NCBI RefSeq assembly: GCF_001730305.1
Contig: NZ_MIJY01000006.1
Location: 1 to 64,000 of the forward strand
Reading direction: 5' to 3'
DNA from: Enterococcus termitis
GTDB lineage: Bacteria > Bacillota > Bacilli > Lactobacillales > Enterococcaceae
Length of the DNA stretch: 64,000 nt
The notes below the pieces were generated by a model. That model did not search any database and had not been told where the DNA came from. It worked only from the letters and a program-made list of their open reading frames with translations. A program made the position numbers and the translations under genes. Shown here in pieces: positions 16,854 through 26,080 of the stretch. Position 1 is the first letter of the stretch; each line of letters begins with the position of its first letter.

Positions 16854-18206
16854 ATGGTAAAGCAATATGATTACATAGTGATTGGCGGTGGCAGCGGCGG
16901 TATTGCTTCTGCAAATCGTGCTGGTATGTACGGAGCGAAAGTTTTATTGATCGAAGCAGGAGAGATTGGCGGAACGTGTGTCAATGTGGGCTGTGTGCCT
17001 AAGAAAGTTATGTGGCAAGCGAGTTCAATGATGGAAATGATGCAACGTGATGCTGCTGGTTATGGTTTTGATGTAGATGTCAAAGCTTTAGATTTTAAAA
17101 AATTGGTTCAAAATCGTGAATCTTATATTGATTTTCTTCATGGAGCCTATTACCGTGGTTTAGATAGTAACAAGGTAGAAGTTTTGTCTGAATATGCGAC
17201 GTTTATTGATGAACAAACAATCAAAGCCGGAGATGAAACATACACAGCTCCGCATATTTTGATTGCAACAGGTGGTCGCCCGAAAAAACTAGGTATTCCA
17301 GGTGAAGAGTATGCAATTGATTCTAATGGATTTTTTGCTTTGGATGAATTACCAAAAAGAGTCATTTTTGTTGGCGCTGGCTATATTGCTGCAGAGCTTG
17401 CAGGTACAATTCATGGATTAGGTGCTGAAACGCATTGGGCTTTCAGAAGAGAACGACCATTACGTGATTTTGACGAGATGCTTTCAGATAAAGTTGTCGA
17501 ACACTATCAACAAGATGGGATGCATATTTATCCCAACTCAACACCTAAAGCGATTGAAAAACAAGCAACAGGAGAATTGGTAATCACGTTTGAAAATGGC
17601 ACAGCGATCACAGCGGACAGTATTGTTTTTGGAACAGGTCGTCAACCGAATACAGAAAAACTTGGACTGGAAAATACACAGATCGAATTAACAGAAAAAG
17701 GCTACGTAAAAGTAGATAAATTCCAAAATACAACACAATCTGGTGTATATGCTGTGGGTGATGTGATCGGTAAGATCGATCTAACACCAGTGGCGATTGC
17801 GGCTGGTAGACGATTATCAGAGCGTTTATTTAATGGCAAAGAAAATGAATATTTAGACTATGAAACGATCCCCACAGTTGTGTTCACTCATCCGCCGATT
17901 GCAACAATTGGTTTGACTGAAAAAGAAGCGATCAATAAATATGGTGAAGAAAATATCAAGGTTTATAAATCTACCTTTACGCCGATGTATTTTGCACTGG
18001 GAGAGTATCGTCAAAAATGTGATATGAAGTTAGTGTGTGCTGGTGAAGAGGAAAAAATCGTTGGACTTCATGGAATTGGTCTTGGTGTGGATGAAATGCT
18101 ACAAGGCTTTGCTGTAGCGATCAAAATGGGCGCAACGAAAAAGGATTTCGATAATACAGTCGCAATCCATCCAACAGGCTCAGAAGAGTTCGTAACGATG
18201 AGATAA
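16854..18206 (+). CDS. gor: Glutathione-disulfide reductase
   Basis: 450 residues from ATG 16854 (AGAGGAG 11 bp upstream; the longer frame from 16779 runs through the upstream terminator). A cytosolic flavoenzyme that reduces glutathione disulfide with NADPH. FAD-binding GGGSGG at 11-16, redox pair in GGTCVNVGC (Cys42, Cys47), NAD(P) site [11 protein letters not shown] near 174, and the C-terminal HPTGSEE with the catalytic His. A mycothione or trypanothione reductase is unlikely given the length and motif set. Monocistronic. Confidence 0.9.
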   Translation: MVKQYDYIVIGGGSGGIASANRAGMYGAKVLLIEAGEIGGTCVNVGCVPKKVMWQASSMMEMMQRDAAGYGFDVDVKALDFKKLVQNRESYIDFLHGAYYRGLDSNKVEVLSEYATFIDEQTIKAGDETYTAPHILIATGGRPKKLGIPGEEYAIDSNGFFALDELPKRVIFVGAGYIAAELAGTIHGLGAETHWAFRRERPLRDFDEMLSDKVVEHYQQDGMHIYPNSTPKAIEKQATGELVITFENGTAITADSIVFGTGRQPNTEKLGLENTQIELTEKGYVKVDKFQNTTQSGVYAVGDVIGKIDLTPVAIAAGRRLSERLFNGKENEYLDYETIPTVVFTHPPIATIGLTEKEAINKYGEENIKVYKSTFTPMYFALGEYRQKCDMKLVCAGEEEKIVGLHGIGLGVDEMLQGFAVAIKMGATKKDFDNTVAIHPTGSEEFVTMR

Positions 18207-18309
18207 GAGAACTAGGAAGGGACAGCACGTTTGTTTAATAGAAAAACGAGAGTAATTGTCTTTGCAACTTTTTAAGATATAGATAACAATAGATTATGAT
18301 AGAAAAAAA

Positions 18310-18355
18310 TAGAGTAGGTCAATCACAATGGAATGGATTGAACTACTCTATTTTT
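18310..18355. terminator. Bidirectional terminator
   Basis: AGAGTAG-TCAATC pairs with GATTGA-TACTCT, with A-tract before and T-tract after. It lies between two convergent genes and overlaps the last codons of dmkB. Confidence 0.75.
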
Positions 18356-19337
18356 AGTTTGTTCTTGCTAAAATTGCTTGTGTAATCGATAGTAGTTGCT
18401 GTTTAGCATCTGTAGTGTCAGGTAATCGATCAATCCCTTTCAGGGCTTGCTGTGTATATTTTTCTGCAAGTTTCTGCGCTTTGGCTACACCACCAAAAGA
18501 ATGTACCAGTTCGTAGATTTTATCGGTTTCACTGTTGGTCAATGCTTCTCCCTTTTCTAGATAAGGCAGTAATGTATCTCGTCCTTCTTCTAGGGCATAT
18601 AGCAATGGTAAGGAATAAACCCCTTGTCGAACATCTTCAAGCACCGGTTTACCGATCTGTTCAGGGCTTTGAGTGTAATCCAAAACATCATCTATGATTT
18701 GAAAAGCGATACCGATGCTTTCGCCGATTTTTCCGCAATTTTTTGCGAATCGTTCAGACGTGCCGCTTTCGTAAGCGCCCACGAAGCAACTTAATGAAAA
18801 AAGTTCCGCAGTTTTTCCAGAAATATTTTCTAAATATTTCTCGATCGTCATGTCAACATTGTAACGGTTATCCATTTGACCTAATTCACCGCTTAGAATT
18901 TTTTCCATGCTTCTAGAGTTCAGTTGAATACTTTTTAATGAAGAGGAGTAGTCTGCTAAGAGTTTGAAACAGCTGACAAATAGATAATCACCCGCATAGA
19001 CAGCAGTGCTATTGCCAAACTGTGAGCGAATAGTCGGCAAGCTACGTCTGATATCCGCTTCATCTACGATATCATCATGAATCAAGGTTGCCGTGTGTAA
19101 TAGCTCGATAGCTGCGGCTAAAGCTACAGCTTTTTTAGGGTCTCTTTGTTCACCGAAACGGGAGAAGAGCAATTGATAGGCTGGACGCAGTAATTTTCCT
19201 CCAGAGTGAATCATGGACATGACTGCCTGTTCAACGTCTTTGTTTTTTAGATTGACGGTACTTTCCATCAATTTTAAGGTGTTGTTTAATTCTTTTGCTA
19301 GTTCAGGGTATTTTCCCCACATTGGATGAATGTTCAT
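18354..19337 (-). CDS. dmkB: Polyprenyl diphosphate synthase of the EET locus (DmkB)
   Basis: 327 residues, typical trans-prenyl synthase. It elongates isoprenyl diphosphates to the side chain used for demethylmenaquinone. Both Asp-rich motifs are present: HDDIVDEADIRR (about residues 89-100) and IIDDVLDYTQSPEQIGKP. AAGGAG precedes the ATG. It is the last gene of the minus-strand group ndh-eetA-eetB-dmkB. In Listeria the equivalent gene serves a dedicated quinone for extracellular electron transfer; the same is inferred here. Confidence 0.85.
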   Translation of the reverse strand: MNIHPMWGKYPELAKELNNTLKLMESTVNLKNKDVEQAVMSMIHSGGKLLRPAYQLLFSRFGEQRDPKKAVALAAAIELLHTATLIHDDIVDEADIRRSLPTIRSQFGNSTAVYAGDYLFVSCFKLLADYSSSLKSIQLNSRSMEKILSGELGQMDNRYNVDMTIEKYLENISGKTAELFSLSCFVGAYESGTSERFAKNCGKIGESIGIAFQIIDDVLDYTQSPEQIGKPVLEDVRQGVYSLPLLYALEEGRDTLLPYLEKGEALTNSETDKIYELVHSFGGVAKAQKLAEKYTQQALKGIDRLPDTTDAKQQLLSITQAILARTN

Positions 19338-19376
19338 AAGATGACTCCTTTGATTGTACTCAGTCAGAACAAATTG

Positions 19377-19937
19377 TTATTGGAAGTATTGACTCCATTT
19401 ATGTTTGGTTGTTGATTCATAGTTTAATTGAAATTGGCGTAATGTCTGTACATGACGCAGTAAATAATTGGCTGCGATACCAATGGCGATTCCAGATAAA
19501 AGCCCGATAAATGAAAGAAATGGCAGGTAAAGCATTGGACTCCAAGATTGAGCGAAAAAACAAGTCGTTAATAATTGACCGACATTGTGTAAGAACCCGC
19601 CTGCAGCACTGATTCCGATGATACTGACACGTTTTGGTCCCAGCTGCATGATGATTAGCATACCCAAATAACTAAGCAAGGCGCCACTTGCGCTATAAAA
19701 GAACGTAGATATTGTTCCGCCAAGTAACGTTGTCAAAATCAACCGCATGCAAACAAGAAAGAAACTGTCTCTTTTTCTCATTGTGAAAATGGCGATGATC
19801 GTAATCAAGTTGGCTAAACCAAGTTTTGCGCCTGGTGCAAAAGCAAAAGGATAGGGAATCATATTTTCAATCAGTCCGATGATTACACCTTGGGCAACGA
19901 GCATGGAAATGTAAATATTTTTCTGTAATTTATTCAT
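19377..19937 (-). CDS. eetB: Gx-transporter-family membrane protein EetB
   Basis: 186 residues with five or six membrane helices. Residues such as PYPFAFAPGAKLGLANLI are the conserved block of the Gx transporter family, formerly called heptaprenyl diphosphate synthase component I. Within EET loci this protein is EetB, a membrane part thought to pass electrons outward. It begins 16 bp after eetA and has only a weak binding site, so coupling with eetA is likely. Confidence 0.85.
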   Translation of the reverse strand: MNKLQKNIYISMLVAQGVIIGLIENMIPYPFAFAPGAKLGLANLITIIAIFTMRKRDSFFLVCMRLILTTLLGGTISTFFYSASGALLSYLGMLIIMQLGPKRVSIIGISAAGGFLHNVGQLLTTCFFAQSWSPMLYLPFLSFIGLLSGIAIGIAANYLLRHVQTLRQFQLNYESTTKHKWSQYFQ

Positions 19938-19953
19938 AATTTCGCGACAGCGA

Positions 19954-20376
19954 TCAATAAATCAAACTGCCATCTTCACTCCCATCAGAAGCCTCTACAG
20001 TGATAAATAAATTATGTGGCAAACAAGCAATCGGTGTTTCTCCTGCTTTAGATATCCAACCTCGTTGGACACAGATTTGATCGCCGCAATTTGTTTCCAC
20101 TATCCGGATTTTATCACCGCTGACCTCAATTAAGTTATAATCACCATCTGCTGCTTCATATTTGTATGTATAAGTAGGGCCGTCTTCCTTTAAATCGAAA
20201 ACTTTGATTACTTCACCATCTACTTTTAATATCGCTTGTTTTGTTGCATCTTCTTGTGCAGTATTTTGTATACCAAAAACAACAAGGGGCAAGAAAGAAC
20301 TGAGAGTTAAAAGGACAATAATGATAATATCCCAAGGACGCAAATAGCTATTTTTAATAAATTCTTTTACATTCAA
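19954..20376 (-). CDS. eetA: NusG-domain-II protein EetA
   Basis: 140 residues: one N-terminal membrane helix (residues ~15-36) and an extracytoplasmic NusG-II beta domain (IRIVETNCGDQICVQRGW, then IACLPHNLFI). Two Cys in the first block and one in the second are the usual pattern. EetA is required for extracellular electron transfer in Listeria and E. faecalis. GGAGAGG lies 11 bp before the ATG. Order ndh-eetA-eetB matches known loci. Confidence 0.88.
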   Translation of the reverse strand: MNVKEFIKNSYLRPWDIIIIVLLTLSSFLPLVVFGIQNTAQEDATKQAILKVDGEVIKVFDLKEDGPTYTYKYEAADGDYNLIEVSGDKIRIVETNCGDQICVQRGWISKAGETPIACLPHNLFITVEASDGSEDGSLIY

Positions 20377-20490
20377 CTCTTCCCTCTCCTTTATAGTTTT
20401 TAGTTGCTTTCATTTTAGCATAATGATAAAAGAAAGCCCTAGGAGTAAACCTAGAACTCTCTTAGATTTTGTTATAGTTGTTATAAAAGT

Positions 20491-22425
20491 TTATTTACTA
20501 CCGTATCTGGACTTAGGCGTTCCGTACCACCATTTACCTAGAGTGCGTTGTAACCAAGGGATAACCCAGCGGTCTAAACCAAGTGCACGACCAGAGCCGT
20601 TCATCAAGGCGAAGGCAACAAAGATAAACCAGATGTTGACCCAGTAGAACATACCTGATAAACAGAATGCTACAGTTAAACCAATTGTTGCGGCACTACT
20701 TAACCAAGTGAATAATCCAGCGATCAAGGCCAAAGCAATCAAGACTTCGACGATCGTCATGAATTTTTGCATAAACAATGCGACATCTTGGTTTGGCATC
20801 ATGAATTTCATTACACTTTCAAACCATTTTGGCATATGATCGAAGACTTGCATTGGTTCTTCACCATAAGCGTAGCTTAAGCCAAAGTGCGCTGCTTGCG
20901 TAGCTGCTTCACCAGTTGCTTCGGCACCTGCACCACTTGCGGCAGTTGTTGTTTCAGCTGCTGCAGAAGCGCCAGTCGTTACTTGTTCTTGTAACCATGG
21001 GAATGGGAAGACAACTTTATCTGTGAACCATGAACCATCACCAAACCATGTACTAGGTTTTAAGTAGTCACCAGTTCCGACGATTTTCTTCATGGATTCT
21101 ACTAACCAAACCATACCGTAGAATACACGTAATGGTACGCTCCATAAAACATTGCCATAACGAGAAGAATGTCCGCGTGTGACATTACGATCATCTTTGA
21201 TATGGAAGAATTCGTGCATGATATATTGGAACATATAATAACCAGAACGAATGTCAAAGAAATATTTCAAGTTGACGATGTGTTTCATGATAATTGCTAA
21301 GAAACCGCTAAGATGAATCTTATCAAATAAGTTAGCAACGCCCCATTTAGAGCCAACAGAAACCATGAATCCTTGATAATTACCTTTAAATGCGTGTTTT
21401 TCGCCGCCTTTAATATCTGCAACGATGTTTGCAGCAGCAGTATGACCTGTTTGCTCAGCTGCTTGTACGATTTGAGGTGTAGGTGTATTTGGTGTTTCTT
21501 CATAATAAACCAAGTCACCCACGATATAAATATTTTTATCTTCGTAGCCTTTTGCTTGCATAAATTCATTCGCAACTAAGCGATTTCCACGTGCCGCTTC
21601 TAACCCGAAATCAGCAGCGTCAGAGGTTGCTTTTACACCAGCAGTCCAAATCAATGTATGTGTAGGAACAGTAGATCCATCTTTTAATTTGATATGATCT
21701 GCAGCTACTTCAACGATTGGCGCATTAAGCAACAATTTCACATTTTTCTTCTCTAAATAACGTTCAGCTTTAGCTGCGTCGTTACGAGATAACATGTTTA
21801 AGATTGTCGGCATTGCTTCAACGACCATTAATGTAAACTCATTAGGATCAAGTTTGAAGTCTTTAGCAAGACGATCTTTCCAGTCAATCAGTTCACCGAT
21901 CATTTCGATACCAGTAAATCCTGAACCGCAGACTACAAAAGTAAGCATTGCTTTGCGGATTTCTGGATCTGGCTCAATCGCTGCCTTTTCAACAGTTTCC
22001 AAAATATGTTCGCGAATTTTCAGAGAGTTTTCAAAAGACCACAGAGTAAATCCGTGTTCTTTAACACCTGGAGTACCAAAATCATTTGGCTCGCCGCCCA
22101 TACCGATGATCAATTGGTCAAATTCGTAAGAACCTAACTTTGTTTGAACGACTTTTTTGTCTTTATCGATACCAGTTACAGTGTCTGTTACAAGTGTAAC
22201 GTTCTTTTTGCGTGAAAATAAACGTTGTAAATCGTATTGAATCGCTGACGGTTCAACACGTCCTCCTGCTACTTCATGCAACTCAGTCATCATGGTGTGG
22301 TAAGAATGACGATCGATTAAAGTAATCTCAACGTCAGAGTCTTTTTTTAATTTTTTTGCTAAAAATTTAGTTGCTGAAACTCCAGCATACCCAGCTCCCA
22401 CAACGACAATTTTTTGCTTTGTCAT
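20491..22425 (-). CDS. Type II NADH dehydrogenase with membrane domain (EET Ndh2/Ndh3)
   Basis: 644 residues, ~240 longer than ordinary type II NADH dehydrogenases. Residues 1-400 are the two-Rossmann oxidoreductase (GAGYAGVSATKF at 8-19, a second dinucleotide site near VVCGSGFTGIEM). The C-terminal part has a Thr/Ala-rich linker (~500-520) and a DoxX-like bundle of about four helices. This fusion is the electron entry point of flavin-based EET: it passes NADH electrons to demethylmenaquinone and is called Ndh2 in Listeria, Ndh3 in E. faecalis. AAGGAG is upstream. It is divergent from pplA. Confidence 0.9.
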   Translation of the reverse strand: MTKQKIVVVGAGYAGVSATKFLAKKLKKDSDVEITLIDRHSYHTMMTELHEVAGGRVEPSAIQYDLQRLFSRKKNVTLVTDTVTGIDKDKKVVQTKLGSYEFDQLIIGMGGEPNDFGTPGVKEHGFTLWSFENSLKIREHILETVEKAAIEPDPEIRKAMLTFVVCGSGFTGIEMIGELIDWKDRLAKDFKLDPNEFTLMVVEAMPTILNMLSRNDAAKAERYLEKKNVKLLLNAPIVEVAADHIKLKDGSTVPTHTLIWTAGVKATSDAADFGLEAARGNRLVANEFMQAKGYEDKNIYIVGDLVYYEETPNTPTPQIVQAAEQTGHTAAANIVADIKGGEKHAFKGNYQGFMVSVGSKWGVANLFDKIHLSGFLAIIMKHIVNLKYFFDIRSGYYMFQYIMHEFFHIKDDRNVTRGHSSRYGNVLWSVPLRVFYGMVWLVESMKKIVGTGDYLKPSTWFGDGSWFTDKVVFPFPWLQEQVTTGASAAAETTTAASGAGAEATGEAATQAAHFGLSYAYGEEPMQVFDHMPKWFESVMKFMMPNQDVALFMQKFMTIVEVLIALALIAGLFTWLSSAATIGLTVAFCLSGMFYWVNIWFIFVAFALMNGSGRALGLDRWVIPWLQRTLGKWWYGTPKSRYGSK

Positions 22426-22483
22426 TGATAATCCGCTCCTTAAAAAATGAAATGAAAATGATAATAATTACACAATCGATTTC

Positions 22484-22512
22484 ATTATATAGCCTGTTTG
22501 CGGTTTTGTCTA
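22484..22512 (-). promoter_or_regulatory. Promoter of the ndh-eetA-eetB-dmkB operon
   Basis: Reading the minus strand: TAGACA (22512-22507), 17 bp, TATAAT (22489-22484). An AT-rich stretch just downstream (ATGATAATAATTA) has a loose resemblance to a Fur-type box, which I do not press. Confidence 0.6.
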
Positions 22513-22602
22513 ATACCAATTCCTAAATATAGGAAATAAATTTTTCTTTATTAAAATCTTGTGAAAAAGGAGTAAAAAAAATTCTTTCTTTTATCACTTT
22601 AA

Positions 22603-22630
22603 TTGACATAAGTATAATTTTATATAGAAT
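22603..22630 (+). promoter_or_regulatory. pplA promoter
   Basis: TTGACA (22603-22608), 16 bp, TAGAAT (22625-22630). An inverted repeat CACAAA/TTTGTG overlaps the start region at about 22642-22660 and could be an operator. Confidence 0.65.
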
Positions 22631-22692
22631 GTAAATTATATCACAAACAAAAATTTGTGGAACGTTATAAGAAAAGGAAAAGGTGAACTAAA

Positions 22693-23616
22693 ATGAAAAT
22701 GAGTAAAATTGTTAAGGGATTTACAGCTATTGCACTTTCATCACTTTTATTAGCAGCTTGTGGTTCAGATGATAAGAAAGATACAGCAAAATCATCCGAT
22801 TCAGAAACATCAAAAACTGCTGAATCTTCTACAGCAGCAGAAAAAGAAGCTGGTGCAGATTTACAAGACGGTACGTATAAGCTAGAAGAAAAGAACGAAA
22901 AAAATGGGTATCGTGCAACATTTGAAATGACTGTTAAAGACGGTAAAATCACAGAATCTAAATACGATAACATCAATGCTGATGGCAAATCAAAAACTGA
23001 AGATAAAGATTACGAAACAAACATGAAAGATAAAACTGGCGTTGGCCCAGCTGAATTCATTCCTGAATTAAACGAATCTTTCGTGAAAGCTCAAAGCGCG
23101 AGCGGTGTTGAAGTTGTAACAGGTGCGACTCACTCTAGTGAATCATTCCAAAACTATGCACAACAATTGATCCAAGCTGCACAAGCTGGTGACACTAAAA
23201 CAATCGAAATCGACAATGGTGCTGACCTTAAAGACGGTACGTATTCATTAACAGAAAAAAATAACTCAAATGGTTACCATACAACATTCTCAATCGTTGT
23301 TAAAGATGGTAAAGTAACTGAATCTAACTACGATAACGTAAATGACGAAGGCAAATCTAAAAAAGATGATGCTGACTACAACAAAAACATGAAAGAAAAA
23401 TCTGGTACAGATCCAGAAACATACATCCCAGCATTAAATGAAGAATTCGTTAAAGCAATGGGCGAAGACGGCGGATCAGCTGCAGATGTAGAAGTGGTAA
23501 CTGGAGCAACACACAGTACACATTCATTCGTAATGTACGCACAACAATTAATCAATGCTGCTGAAAAAGGCAACACTGATGAAATCGTTGTTGACAACAT
23601 CGTAATGAAAAAATAA
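22693..23616 (+). CDS. pplA: FMN-binding lipoprotein PplA (EET surface electron carrier)
   Basis: 307 residues with lipoprotein signal (LLAAC, Cys22) and a Ser/Thr/Ala-rich tether (~25-55). Two FMN_bind domains follow, each ending in the flavinylation motif VVTGATHS (DNA ~23107-23130 and 23494-23517); the Thr receives FMN covalently from an ApbE enzyme. PplA hands electrons to outside acceptors. The signal peptide region also resembles the source of the pPplA/cAD1-type peptide pheromones of this family. AAAAGGTGA precedes the ATG; a strong terminator follows. Confidence 0.92.
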   Translation: MKMSKIVKGFTAIALSSLLLAACGSDDKKDTAKSSDSETSKTAESSTAAEKEAGADLQDGTYKLEEKNEKNGYRATFEMTVKDGKITESKYDNINADGKSKTEDKDYETNMKDKTGVGPAEFIPELNESFVKAQSASGVEVVTGATHSSESFQNYAQQLIQAAQAGDTKTIEIDNGADLKDGTYSLTEKNNSNGYHTTFSIVVKDGKVTESNYDNVNDEGKSKKDDADYNKNMKEKSGTDPETYIPALNEEFVKAMGEDGGSAADVEVVTGATHSTHSFVMYAQQLINAAEKGNTDEIVVDNIVMKK

Positions 23617-23652
23617 TTCTTTCACAGAATTAAAATCATGAAACAAATACGT

Positions 23653-23690
23653 GCAGAATTCAGAGATTAAGTCTGAATTCTGCATTTTTG
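23653..23690 (+). terminator. pplA terminator
   Basis: Perfect 12-bp stem GCAGAATTCAGA/TCTGAATTCTGC followed by ATTTTTG. Confidence 0.9.
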
Positions 23691-23952
23691 CTGCAAATAC
23701 ACTTCGCTTTAAGCACTATACTCACTAGATGATTAAGACTTTATAAGGCGTTATCGAGATAAAGGATGAGTACACTCAAGAGAGACATAAAGACCCTGTG
23801 AGGATAAAACGCAGTAAAAAGTGATGACTTTCACAAAAAAGAAACGAGAGTGAACCGTCAAAATACATAAATAAAAAGAAAATCCTTTTCATTGTTCAAA
23901 AAAAGCGCTACTATAAATGAGAAAATTTTTTCTATTTAGAAAGAGGGATACG
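23691..23952. other. Non-coding gap before fmnB
   Basis: No gene. TATAAA at ~23911 near TTCATTG suggests a weak promoter for fmnB and dmkA; nothing else stands out. Confidence 0.4.
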
Positions 23953-25026
23953 ATGAAAAACAAAAAGGCATTACGCATCTTATTTACTGGACTATTTCTA
24001 ATCTTTTTAGCAGGCTGTAACTCGAAAACGGAAACAGCTAAAATAAATAAAGAACCTTATTCAGATCAACAATCTTTACTTGGCACGTATGTTCAAGTGC
24101 GGATTTATGATGACGGCAAAAAGGATGTTTTGGAAAAAGCATTTGCTCGGGTAAAAGAACTTGGAGATAAAATCACCGTCAATGAAAAAGGGTCAGAAAT
24201 CGATGCAGTTAATGAACAAGCAGGAATCAAGCCTGTCAAAGTTTCAGATGACGTATATCCGTTAATAAAACGCGCATATGAGTACAGTGAAGACTCCTCA
24301 GGTGGTTTTGATATGGCAATTGGTCCAATCACCCAGCTGTGGCATATCGGCTTTGACGATGCACGTAAACCGTCTCAAGAAGAAATCGATCAAGCGTTAA
24401 AATTAGTTGATTATCATAAAGTGAAACTAAATGATAAGGATCAGACAGTTTACCTTGAAGAAAAAGGAATGGAACTGGATCTAGGTGCAATTGCTAAAGG
24501 GTATATTACAGATGAAGTAGTGAAAGTTCTTAAAGATAATGGAGTAACTACAGCGATTGTCGATTTAGGTGGGAATGTATTTGTTCTCGGTCATAGTCCT
24601 CGCGGCAAAGATATGGACTGGAATGTAGGGATTCAAGACCCAAATAAAGCACGTAACACAGTGATCGGAACGATTCAAGAAAGTAATAAAACTCTTGTGA
24701 CTTCTGGAATTTATGAACGTTATTTAAAAGTTGATGGAAAAACATATCATCATTTATTCGATCCAAAAACAGGCTATCCCTTTGATAACGATATTGCTGG
24801 TGTGACAGTCATTACTGATAAATCAATCGATGGAGATGGTTTATCGACAGCAGTCTTTTCAATGGGTGTAAAAAAAGGACTAGAATTTGCGGAAGGCTTG
24901 AAAGATGTTGATGTGATTTTTGTAACAAAAGAAGACAAAGTCTATGTAAGTAAAGATATTGAAGATATTTTTGAGTTAGGAAAAGAGTCAGGTTACACGA
25001 TGGGTGATCGTAAGGATCTGAAATAA
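23953..25026 (+). CDS. fmnB: ApbE-family FMN transferase lipoprotein FmnB
   Basis: 357 residues from ATG 23953 (AGAGGG upstream; the longer frame from 23917 starts before the binding site). Lipobox FLAGC. ApbE enzymes move FMN from FAD onto Thr of FMN_bind domains; here the target is PplA. Family blocks: SGGFDMAIGPITQLW, LDLGAIAKGYITDE, VDLGGNVFVLG, HHLFDPKTGYP and the Mg-binding DGLSTAVFSMG. It lies outside the membrane. 11 bp ahead of dmkA, so co-transcribed. Confidence 0.92.
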   Translation: MKNKKALRILFTGLFLIFLAGCNSKTETAKINKEPYSDQQSLLGTYVQVRIYDDGKKDVLEKAFARVKELGDKITVNEKGSEIDAVNEQAGIKPVKVSDDVYPLIKRAYEYSEDSSGGFDMAIGPITQLWHIGFDDARKPSQEEIDQALKLVDYHKVKLNDKDQTVYLEEKGMELDLGAIAKGYITDEVVKVLKDNGVTTAIVDLGGNVFVLGHSPRGKDMDWNVGIQDPNKARNTVIGTIQESNKTLVTSGIYERYLKVDGKTYHHLFDPKTGYPFDNDIAGVTVITDKSIDGDGLSTAVFSMGVKKGLEFAEGLKDVDVIFVTKEDKVYVSKDIEDIFELGKESGYTMGDRKDLK

Positions 25027-25037
25027 GGAGAACGAAT

Positions 25038-25994
25038 ATGTCGTTGAAAGTATTTTTGCAAGTAGTGGAGATTCAGACGAAATTGGCTAGTCTGTTTCCA
25101 TTTGCAGTTGGGGTGCTATTTTCTGTAGCGTATTTTCATCAGTTTCATTTAGGGCACACATTACTGTTTTTTATTGGTATGGTTATTTTTGATATGGCAA
25201 CAACTGCTATTAATAATTATATGGATTTTCATAAAGCAAAGTCTCAAAAGTACAAATATGAAGAGAACATCATAGGTAGTTCAGGCGTTGCGCCGATGCT
25301 TGTTAGAAACATGATTTTTGGCATGATTAGTTGTACTTGCGCTATCGGTGTTTTTCTAACTGTTAAAACAGGTTGGTTATTTTTAGTGATGGGCGGAATT
25401 TGTTGTTTTATTGGTATTTTTTACACCTTTGGGCCGATTCCGTTATCAAGAATGCCTTTGGGCGAAGTTTTCAGCGGTTTTACGATGGGGTTAGGCATAT
25501 TTGTGATGACCATTTATTTGAATGTTTTGATTAATCCTCCGTTTTATTTACAACTGGACTGGACAAAGGGACTCTTTGCTTTGACGGGCAGTTTATGGTC
25601 AGTTTTTGCGATTATTTGGGCATCTCTGCCGATGGTTTTTACGATTGCCAATATCATGCTGGCAAATAACTTACGAGATCTAGATACAGATATTGAAAAT
25701 CATCGTTATACGTTGGTCTACTATATTGGTCGTGAGCATGGCGTGGTTTTATTTCAAGGGTTGATGCTAGCTTGTTATGCAGTTATCTTGATTGGCTTGC
25801 CATTTGGGCTATATCATTGGCCTATATTACTGGTATTTTTATCGTTACCACAGGTTTTGAAAAATCTTACATCATTTAAAAAAGAATTGCCGCATCCAAA
25901 AAGTTTCGGTTATTCAATCAAAAACTTGATAGCCTTTAATGTCAGTTATTTAGCAGGTTTGCTAGCAACAATTCTATTGGAAAGCATCAAATAA
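25038..25994 (+). CDS. dmkA: UbiA-family prenyltransferase DmkA (MenA-like)
   Basis: 318 residues with eight or nine membrane helices. The two Asp-rich motifs are present: NNYMDFHKAKSQKY and NLRDLDTDIENHRYTLV. MenA-type enzymes join 1,4-dihydroxy-2-naphthoate to a polyprenyl chain, giving demethylmenaquinone. Within an EET locus the equivalent is DmkA, a second MenA dedicated to electron export. AAGGAGA precedes the ATG. A general menA elsewhere in the genome cannot be seen from here. Confidence 0.87.
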   Translation: MSLKVFLQVVEIQTKLASLFPFAVGVLFSVAYFHQFHLGHTLLFFIGMVIFDMATTAINNYMDFHKAKSQKYKYEENIIGSSGVAPMLVRNMIFGMISCTCAIGVFLTVKTGWLFLVMGGICCFIGIFYTFGPIPLSRMPLGEVFSGFTMGLGIFVMTIYLNVLINPPFYLQLDWTKGLFALTGSLWSVFAIIWASLPMVFTIANIMLANNLRDLDTDIENHRYTLVYYIGREHGVVLFQGLMLACYAVILIGLPFGLYHWPILLVFLSLPQVLKNLTSFKKELPHPKSFGYSIKNLIAFNVSYLAGLLATILLESIK

Positions 25995-26020
25995 GATGGG
26001 TTTGAGAAATAAAAATAAAG

Positions 26021-26069
26021 AGTGGAACAGAAGCGACCTTGAGTAATACGCTTCTGTTCCACCTTTTTT
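26021..26069. terminator. Bidirectional terminator
   Basis: GTGGAACAGAAGCG pairs perfectly with CGCTTCTGTTCCAC, followed by CTTTTTT; located between convergent dmkA and the surface-protein gene. Confidence 0.9.
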
Positions 26070-26080
26070 ATGATAATAAA

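Noticed and set aside
22642-22660. Rex or FNR operator upstream of pplA
   Set aside because: The inverted repeat is CACAAA...TTTGTG, opposite in orientation to the Rex TTGTGA...TCACAA site, and does not fit FNR; I list it only as an unassigned repeat.
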